64,000 nucleotides of DNA, from the NCBI RefSeq assembly GCF_001939735.1, contig NZ_MJIL01000055.1, positions 1 through 64,000 of the forward strand, in the 5' to 3' direction. The notes under the pieces are model-generated. The model was given only the letters and a program-made list of their open reading frames with translations, was not told the DNA's origin and did not search any database. Position 1 is the stretch's first letter. The number at the start of each line of letters is the position of its first letter. Of this stretch, positions 56,090 to 64,000 are shown in pieces. A program made the position numbers and the translations under genes. Origin of the DNA: Photobacterium proteolyticum. Its GTDB lineage: Bacteria > Pseudomonadota > Gammaproteobacteria > Enterobacterales > Vibrionaceae.

Positions 56090-56362
56090 CTATTCACCCA
56101 CAATTCGAAAGAAGGTTTCTCCCGGCTTTATCATGCCAAGCTCATTGCGCGCCCGCTCTTCGACAGCTTCCTGACCGCGATGGAGATCATGAATTTCAGC
56201 ATACATTTGCTGATTCCGCTGCTTTAGCTCGGCATTGGCCTGCTGCTGGATGGCAACATTATCTCTTGCTGCCAAATAATCCATCATGCCATTTTTACCA
56301 AGCCAAAAATCATACTGAAGCCAGCACAGTACCGCCAGCAGCAAGACAGTTAACAAGCGCAT
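56090..56362 (-). CDS. ftsB: Cell division protein FtsB
   Basis: 90 aa from [12 protein letters not shown] at 56362, with GGGGAG upstream; the frame runs eight codons further without support. Single N-terminal membrane helix (4-20), then a periplasmic coiled coil (about 30-70; [26 protein letters not shown]) that pairs with FtsL and recruits FtsQ at the septum. Conserved neighbour of eno and ispD. Confidence 0.95.
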   Translation of the reverse strand: MRLLTVLLLAVLCWLQYDFWLGKNGMMDYLAARDNVAIQQQANAELKQRNQQMYAEIHDLHRGQEAVEERARNELGMIKPGETFFRIVGE

Positions 56363-56540
56363 GCCGCTCCCCGTTATTTCATGCAATTAGTTCAGTGACG
56401 GCAATTTTCCTAACTAATAGTACTTATTTACGCCAGATAGAATAGCGCAATTAGTTAATAAAATTGCAATTGAGTAATAATCCCATAAAGCGCAAGATGT
56501 GACTAGCGCCGAATGCCAAACTCATCATGTATTCGGACAT

Positions 56541-56570
56541 AAAAAAACCGCCTCACTAGGAGGCGGTTCG
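56541..56570 (-). terminator. Terminator of eno
   Basis: Minus-strand hairpin AACCGCCTC-CTAG-GAGGCGGTT followed by seven T, about 45 bases past the eno stop. Confidence 0.9.
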
Positions 56571-56612
56571 ATAACTCAGAGTGATAGCTTCACTCCAGAG
56601 GCAAGCTAATGA

Positions 56613-57941
<1,329 letters not shown>

Positions 57942-57994
57942 TTAAAAGCTAAAAAAATAGCTGCAGCCATAACCGCTACAGCTATCCGTAATCC

Positions 57995-59686
<1,692 letters not shown>

Positions 59687-59846
59687 TTAGTATACCAGAC
59701 ACAGTTTATCGCCACAACGTGAAATCTATCACAGCATTGGCTGTTTTTTTTTGTCTCAAATCAAATATACCCAACAGCATGACTTGCTTAGCGTCGCTGC
59801 ACGCTGCCAATGTACCTGGGCAGAAGTGCCAACATGACTGGTACGG

Positions 59847-60650
59847 CTAGCCTTCCCGCTGCTTCACTTTCTCCCACTCGCTATCGAGCATTTCCAGCGA
59901 ACAATCGTCAAATTGCTTTCCTTGTTCTAGCACACTTTTTTCAACTTCGCGAAACCGACGCTCAAACTTTTTGTTTGCTCGCTGCAGGGCCGACTCCGGT
60001 TTGACCTTGAGATGGCGACTCAAGTTGACGACAGCAAACAGTAAATCCCCGACTTCTTCTTCGATCTTATCCTGATCAGGTGACACTTGGATGACTTCCT
60101 CCATCACCTCATCAATTTCTTCTTTCACTTTTTCGACAACCGGACCGACCGTATTCCAGTCAAAACCATGCTTGGCACAACGCTTCTGAATTTTATCAGC
60201 CCGTGTCAGCGCCGGGAGGGCCTTGGGAATATTAGCCAGAAGGCTGGTATCTTCCCCTTTCGCCGTCCGCTCTTTGGCCTTCTCAGCCTCCCAGTTGGCA
60301 TTGATAGCCTCGTCATCTGCAAACTCGGCCTCGGCAAAAACATGGGGATGACGACGGATCAGCTTGTCATTGATGCCGGCAACAACTTCATCAAAATCAA
60401 ATAGTCCCTGCTCTTTGCCCAGCTGGCTATAGAAGATCACCTGAAACAATAAATCACCGAGCTCTTCACGCACGTCATTCCAATCCTGCTGCTCGATGGC
60501 ATCGGCAACCTCATAGGCCTCTTCGATGGTATGGGGCACGATAGAAGCAAAGTTCTGTTTGAGATCCCACGGACAGCCTTTGTTCGGGTCTCGCAATGTT
60601 GCCATTATTTCAACCAGCTGCTCGATAGGGGTGTGCTGTTTATCACTCAT
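59847..60650 (-). CDS. mazG: Nucleoside triphosphate pyrophosphohydrolase MazG
   Basis: 267 aa from the ATG at 60650. Hydrolyses NTPs to NMPs and pyrophosphate, and in E. coli lowers ppGpp levels. Two MazG repeats: the first with WDLKQNFASIVPHTIEEAYEVADAI and EELGDLLFQVIFYSQL, the second with KVKEEIDEVMEEV and EEEVGDLLFAVVNLSRHL carrying the metal-binding EExxE...ExxD pattern. Normally cotranscribed after relA, but here separated from it by the heptamer array and a terminator. Confidence 0.95.
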   Translation of the reverse strand: MSDKQHTPIEQLVEIMATLRDPNKGCPWDLKQNFASIVPHTIEEAYEVADAIEQQDWNDVREELGDLLFQVIFYSQLGKEQGLFDFDEVVAGINDKLIRRHPHVFAEAEFADDEAINANWEAEKAKERTAKGEDTSLLANIPKALPALTRADKIQKRCAKHGFDWNTVGPVVEKVKEEIDEVMEEVIQVSPDQDKIEEEVGDLLFAVVNLSRHLKVKPESALQRANKKFERRFREVEKSVLEQGKQFDDCSLEMLDSEWEKVKQREG

Positions 60651-60681
60651 AGTCACTGTTCTTCTGTTCTTTAATGTCCAT

Positions 60682-60713
60682 TAAAAAACGGGCGGCATCA
60701 GGCCACCCGCTTT
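60682..60713 (-). terminator. Terminator between the heptamer array and mazG
   Basis: Minus-strand hairpin GCGGGTGGC-CTGAT-GCCGCCCGT followed by TTTTTT. Transcripts leaving relA would run through the whole array and stop here, so mazG would need its own promoter or read-through. Confidence 0.75.
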
Positions 60714-60719
60714 TGGTAT

Positions 60720-61569
60720 TAGGTTCTAGGTTCTAGGTTCTAGGTTCTAGGTTCTAGGTTCTAGGTTCTAGGTTCTAGGTTCTAGGTTCTAGGTTCTAGG
60801 TTCTAGGTTCTAGGTTCTAGGTTCTAGGTTCTAGGTTCTAGGTTCTAGGTTCTAGGTTCTAGGTTCTAGGTTCTAGGTTCTAGGTTCTAGGTTCTAGGTT
60901 CTAGGTTCTAGGTTCTAGGTTCTAGGTTCTAGGTTCTAGGTTCTAGGTTCTAGGTTCTAGGTTCTAGGTTCTAGGTTCTAGGTTCTAGGTTCTAGGTTCT
61001 AGGTTCTAGGTTCTAGGTTCTAGGTTCTAGGTTCTAGGTTCTAGGTTCTAGGTTCTAGGTTCTAGGTTCTAGGTTCTAGGTTCTAGGTTCTAGGTTCTAG
61101 GTTCTAGGTTCTAGGTTCTAGGTTCTAGGTTCTAGGTTCTAGGTTCTAGGTTCTAGGTTCTAGGTTCTAGGTTCTAGGTTCTAGGTTCTAGGTTCTAGGT
61201 TCTAGGTTCTAGGTTCTAGGTTCTAGGTTCTAGGTTCTAGGTTCTAGGTTCTAGGTTCTAGGTTCTAGGTTCTAGGTTCTAGGTTCTAGGTTCTAGGTTC
61301 TAGGTTCTAGGTTCTAGGTTCTAGGTTCTAGGTTCTAGGTTCTAGGTTCTAGGTTCTAGGTTCTAGGTTCTAGGTTCTAGGTTCTAGGTTCTAGGTTCTA
61401 GGTTCTAGGTTCTAGGTTCTAGGTTCTAGGTTCTAGGTTCTAGGTTCTAGGTTCTAGGTTCTAGGTTCTAGGTTCTAGGTTCTAGGTTCTAGGTTCTAGG
61501 TTCTAGGTTCTAGGTTCTAGGTTCTAGGTTCTAGGTTCTAGGTTCTAGGTTCTAGGTTCTAGGTTCTAG
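60720..61569. repeat. Perfect heptanucleotide array (TAGGTTC)n, about 121 copies
   Basis: 850 bp of uninterrupted TAGGTTC on the plus strand (GAACCTA on the minus strand). Phase was checked at every 60-base line and never slips. It ends with TAG then C at 61570, seven bases before the relA stop codon's last base (61577). Each unit contains CTAG, so a TAG stop appears in every frame on both strands. No start codon occurs in it. Confidence 0.98.
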
Positions 61570-61576
61570 CATAACG

Positions 61577-63802
61577 TTAGTACAGGCGCTTGGCTTCAGC
61601 GACATCCTTCACCTGCTCAATACGCTTGAGTACCCGGCTCAGAACTTCAAGATCCGTCAGTTCCAGGTCAAAGTCCATGATTGACATCTGCTTTTTGAAA
61701 TCAATCCGGCTCTTCATGCCCGAGACCTTGACTTTCTCGTTGGCAAAGGTGTTCGTCAGCTCCTTGATCAAACCATTACGCTCCGATGCCGTCACTCTGA
61801 CCGTGATATTGTAGTTGCCGACAAAGCCACCGCCCCACACCGTATCAATGATTCGTTCAGCAGCAACATGACGCAGCTCCTCAAGCTGCTCACAATCACT
61901 GCGGTGCACGGAAATGCCGCGGCCCTGGGTAACAAAGCCCTGGATATCATCGCCCGGGATCGGCTGGCAGCAGCGGGCAAGATGCGTCATCAGGTTATCG
62001 ACACCTTCCACCACCACTGCATCACGCTGCGGCTTCTTGCTGGTTTCAACCTTGGTACTGGCCTCGGCCAGTTTTTCCAGCAACTGCTGATCTTCTTCTT
62101 CCGCCGTCGGTTTGTTGACCAGGGCATTGATATGGTTGATCACCTGGTTGATACGCAAGTCACCGCTACCGACCCCGGCATACAACTCAACCGCGGAGTT
62201 GACGTTAAAACGCTTCAGCGCATAGGCTTCGGCGTCTTTCAGCGTCGCCCCGATTTTCACCAGCTCGGCTTCCAGGATCTCGCGTCCGGCGGCAATGTTC
62301 TTGTCACGGTCCTGCTTGCGGAACCAGGCATGTACCTTGGCACGGGCACGGCTCGAGGTGACAAAACCCAAGTTCGGGTTCAGCCAGTCCCTCGACGGAT
62401 TCGGCTCTTTCTGGGTAATGATTTCTACCTGATCGCCCATCTGCAGGCGGTAGGTAAACGGTACGATACGTCCTTCCACCTTGGCCCCGATACACCGGTG
62501 CCCAACCTCAGAGTGAATGTGGTAGGCAAAATCAAGCGGGGTCGCATCGAGCGGCAGATCCACCACATCGCCCTTCGGGGTAAAGGCATAGACACGATCG
62601 TCAAACACCTGGCTGCGCAGCTCGTCAAGCATTTCGCCGGAGTCTGACATCTCCTCCTGCCAGGCCAATAGCTTACGAAGCCAGTTTATTTTCTCGTCGT
62701 AGGCCGACTTGGCCCCCCCCGAAGAACCTTCCTTGTACTTCCAGTGCGCCGCAACCCCAAGCTCGGACTCTTCGTGCATTTGCTTGGTGCGGATCTGGAT
62801 CTCAATGGTCTTGCCTTCCGGCCCCAGCACGACCGTATGAATCGACTGATAGCCGTTTGGCTTGGGGTTGGCGACATAGTCATCGAATTCTTTCGGCAGA
62901 TGGCGATACTTGGTGTGCACGACACCCAACGCTGCGTAGCAGTCCTGCAACTGATCCGCAATGATACGTACCGCCCGGACATCGAACAGTTCGTCAAAGG
63001 CCAGGCTCTTCTTCTGCATCTTGCGCCAGATGCTGTAGATATGCTTGGGACGACCGTGCACCTCCGCCTTGATATGCGATGCTTTCATTGACTCGTCGAG
63101 ATCGGAAACAAAATGGTCAATGTACTGCTCGCGGTCTATCCGGCGCTCGGAAAGCTGTTTGGCAATTTGCTTGTAGGTATTCGGGTGGTTATAGCGAAAT
63201 GCGTAGTCTTCAATCTCCCACTTCAGCTGACCGATACCCAAGCGGTTGGCCAGCGGTGAGTAGATGTTGGCACACTCTTTCGCCGCCGCACGGCGAACCT
63301 CATCCGGCTCGTCTTTCACCTCACGCAAATTACAGATACGTTCGGCCAGCTTGATCACCACGCAGCGGAAGTCATCCACCATCGACAACAGCATACGGCG
63401 GATATTATCGACCTGAGCCGACTGTGCCGCTCCTTCGGTGGTTGCATTTAACTGACCGATGGCAGCCATCTGGCCCACCCCGGTCACCATCTGCAAAATC
63501 GTATTGTTATAGTCTTCCTTCAGCTGTTCCGGATCGTAGACTCCTGCCTCGACCAACGGGAACAACAAGGCAGCTACCAGAGTATCCTTGTCCATGCTCA
63601 GGGTAACAAGGATCTCCACCATTTCGCGGCCGCGCCATAACAATAACGACGCGGACTCTTCCTCTGACGTTAATTCGATACATCGCTGGTAGGTTTGCGT
63701 AATGCGTTTCGCCACTTTGGCGTCTTGTTGCAAACTCTCGACCCAAGATGAAAGCTCAAATGTATCATTTTCCTTTAAATGCGCACCGCGAACTGCGACC
63801 AT
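61577..63802 (-). CDS. relA: GTP pyrophosphokinase RelA
   Basis: 741 aa. Ribosome-bound (p)ppGpp synthetase of the stringent response. The degenerate, inactive hydrolase domain (about 1-190) has FPLVEAG where SpoT has the catalytic HD. Synthetase domain (about 230-380; GRPKHIYSIWRKMQKKSLAFDELFDVRAVRII, NGYQSIHTVVLG), TGS domain (about 400-460; VYAFTPKGDVVDLPLDATPLDFAYHIHSEVG), zinc-finger/helical part with CCQPIPGDDIQGF, and a C-terminal ACT/RRM domain. Upstream of mazG-pyrG-eno and downstream of rlmD. Confidence 0.97.
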   Translation of the reverse strand: MVAVRGAHLKENDTFELSSWVESLQQDAKVAKRITQTYQRCIELTSEEESASLLLWRGREMVEILVTLSMDKDTLVAALLFPLVEAGVYDPEQLKEDYNNTILQMVTGVGQMAAIGQLNATTEGAAQSAQVDNIRRMLLSMVDDFRCVVIKLAERICNLREVKDEPDEVRRAAAKECANIYSPLANRLGIGQLKWEIEDYAFRYNHPNTYKQIAKQLSERRIDREQYIDHFVSDLDESMKASHIKAEVHGRPKHIYSIWRKMQKKSLAFDELFDVRAVRIIADQLQDCYAALGVVHTKYRHLPKEFDDYVANPKPNGYQSIHTVVLGPEGKTIEIQIRTKQMHEESELGVAAHWKYKEGSSGGAKSAYDEKINWLRKLLAWQEEMSDSGEMLDELRSQVFDDRVYAFTPKGDVVDLPLDATPLDFAYHIHSEVGHRCIGAKVEGRIVPFTYRLQMGDQVEIITQKEPNPSRDWLNPNLGFVTSSRARAKVHAWFRKQDRDKNIAAGREILEAELVKIGATLKDAEAYALKRFNVNSAVELYAGVGSGDLRINQVINHINALVNKPTAEEEDQQLLEKLAEASTKVETSKKPQRDAVVVEGVDNLMTHLARCCQPIPGDDIQGFVTQGRGISVHRSDCEQLEELRHVAAERIIDTVWGGGFVGNYNITVRVTASERNGLIKELTNTFANEKVKVSGMKSRIDFKKQMSIMDFDLELTDLEVLSRVLKRIEQVKDVAEAKRLY

Positions 63803-63843
63803 TTCTCTATCCTGTAAGTTCTCTTGTTAATGTTGAATAAACA

Positions 63844-64000
63844 CTACTTTTTGCTGCCCAGACTATTTTTTGTAAACAGGGCCATAGACTCTAGATGCCC
63901 GGTATGCGGGAACATATCCAACATACCCAGACGCTCCAACTGATAACCTTGCTTCAGCAACACCTGACTGTCTCGTGCCAGCGTGGCAGGGTTGCATGAA
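63844..64000 (-). CDS. rlmD: 23S rRNA (uracil1939-C5)-methyltransferase RlmD, C-terminal end
   Basis: Partial: only the last 52 codons lie in the window, the gene continuing past 64000. Reads [20 protein letters not shown] and then [18 protein letters not shown], the conserved end of the TrmA/RumA family; the SCNP motif carries part of the active site. It is followed by relA after 41 bases, the usual rlmD-relA order. Confidence 0.93.
   Translation of the reverse strand, partial: SCNPATLARDSQVLLKQGYQLERLGMLDMFPHTGHLESMALFTKNSLGSKK

Noticed and set aside
60720..61569. Heptamer array as a coding repeat or CRISPR
   Set aside because: Every frame on both strands meets a TAG within 21 bases, and there are no spacers between the units.

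Overview
The window is a chromosomal segment of a gammaproteobacterium of the family Vibrionaceae. Gene content and order (rlmD-relA-mazG-pyrG-eno-ftsB-ispD-ispF-truD-surE-pcm-nlpD-rpoS facing mutS; recA-recX-alaS-lysC-csrA; rpsP-rimM-trmD-rplS; luxS near gshA; the Na+-pumping oxaloacetate decarboxylase oadGAB) are those of Vibrio and Photobacterium chromosome 1. The very large tRNA array suggests Photobacterium or a close relative. The genus is an inference.

Layout. 1-261: promoter and leader of a ribosomal RNA operon that leaves the window to the left. 262-7215: yebE, a small secreted protein, clpB with a sigma-32 type promoter, pgeF-rluD, and divergent bamD. 7523-11903: ribosome hibernation factor raiA with a CRP site, then aromatic amino acid synthesis: pheA behind a complete phenylalanine attenuator, convergent to aroF-tyrA with tandem TyrR-type boxes. 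12122-16800: the pyruvate-sensing pair btsS-btsR and a short CstA-family transporter preceded by three evenly spaced BtsR-type boxes. 17115-23596: rpsP-rimM-trmD-rplS, ffh, ypjD, yfjD, luxS. 23669-33912: a lytic-transglycosylase-like lipoprotein, gshA, an M16 peptidase lipoprotein, yqaA, an MDR oxidoreductase, and oadGAB. 34598-37330: twenty tRNA genes (16 Arg-ACG, 4 Ser-GCT) read as one leftward array, followed upstream by csrA, lysC, alaS and recX.

The main accessory region is 42545-46836. An intact recA is followed by about 2.7 kb of AT-rich foreign DNA (an IS200/IS605-type element with a broken transposase, a sulfotransferase-like gene, a truncated IS481-like transposase start) and then by a decaying second copy of the recA 3' half, which still abuts recX and the old recA terminator. 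The island has therefore split or replaced recA while leaving one working copy, whose C-terminal tail differs from that of the old copy.

The other striking object is a perfect array of about 121 copies of the heptamer TAGGTTC (60720-61569) between relA and mazG. It begins 8 bases after the relA stop codon and is noncoding in all six frames. The tRNA array records its own history: it holds tandem duplications, one hybrid tRNA-Arg gene with an acceptor-stem mismatch created by recombination between two tRNA variants, and two more genes with a different mismatch.

All calls rest on reading the sequence and on remembered family knowledge. No database search, folding program or alignment was run, and difference counts were made by eye.
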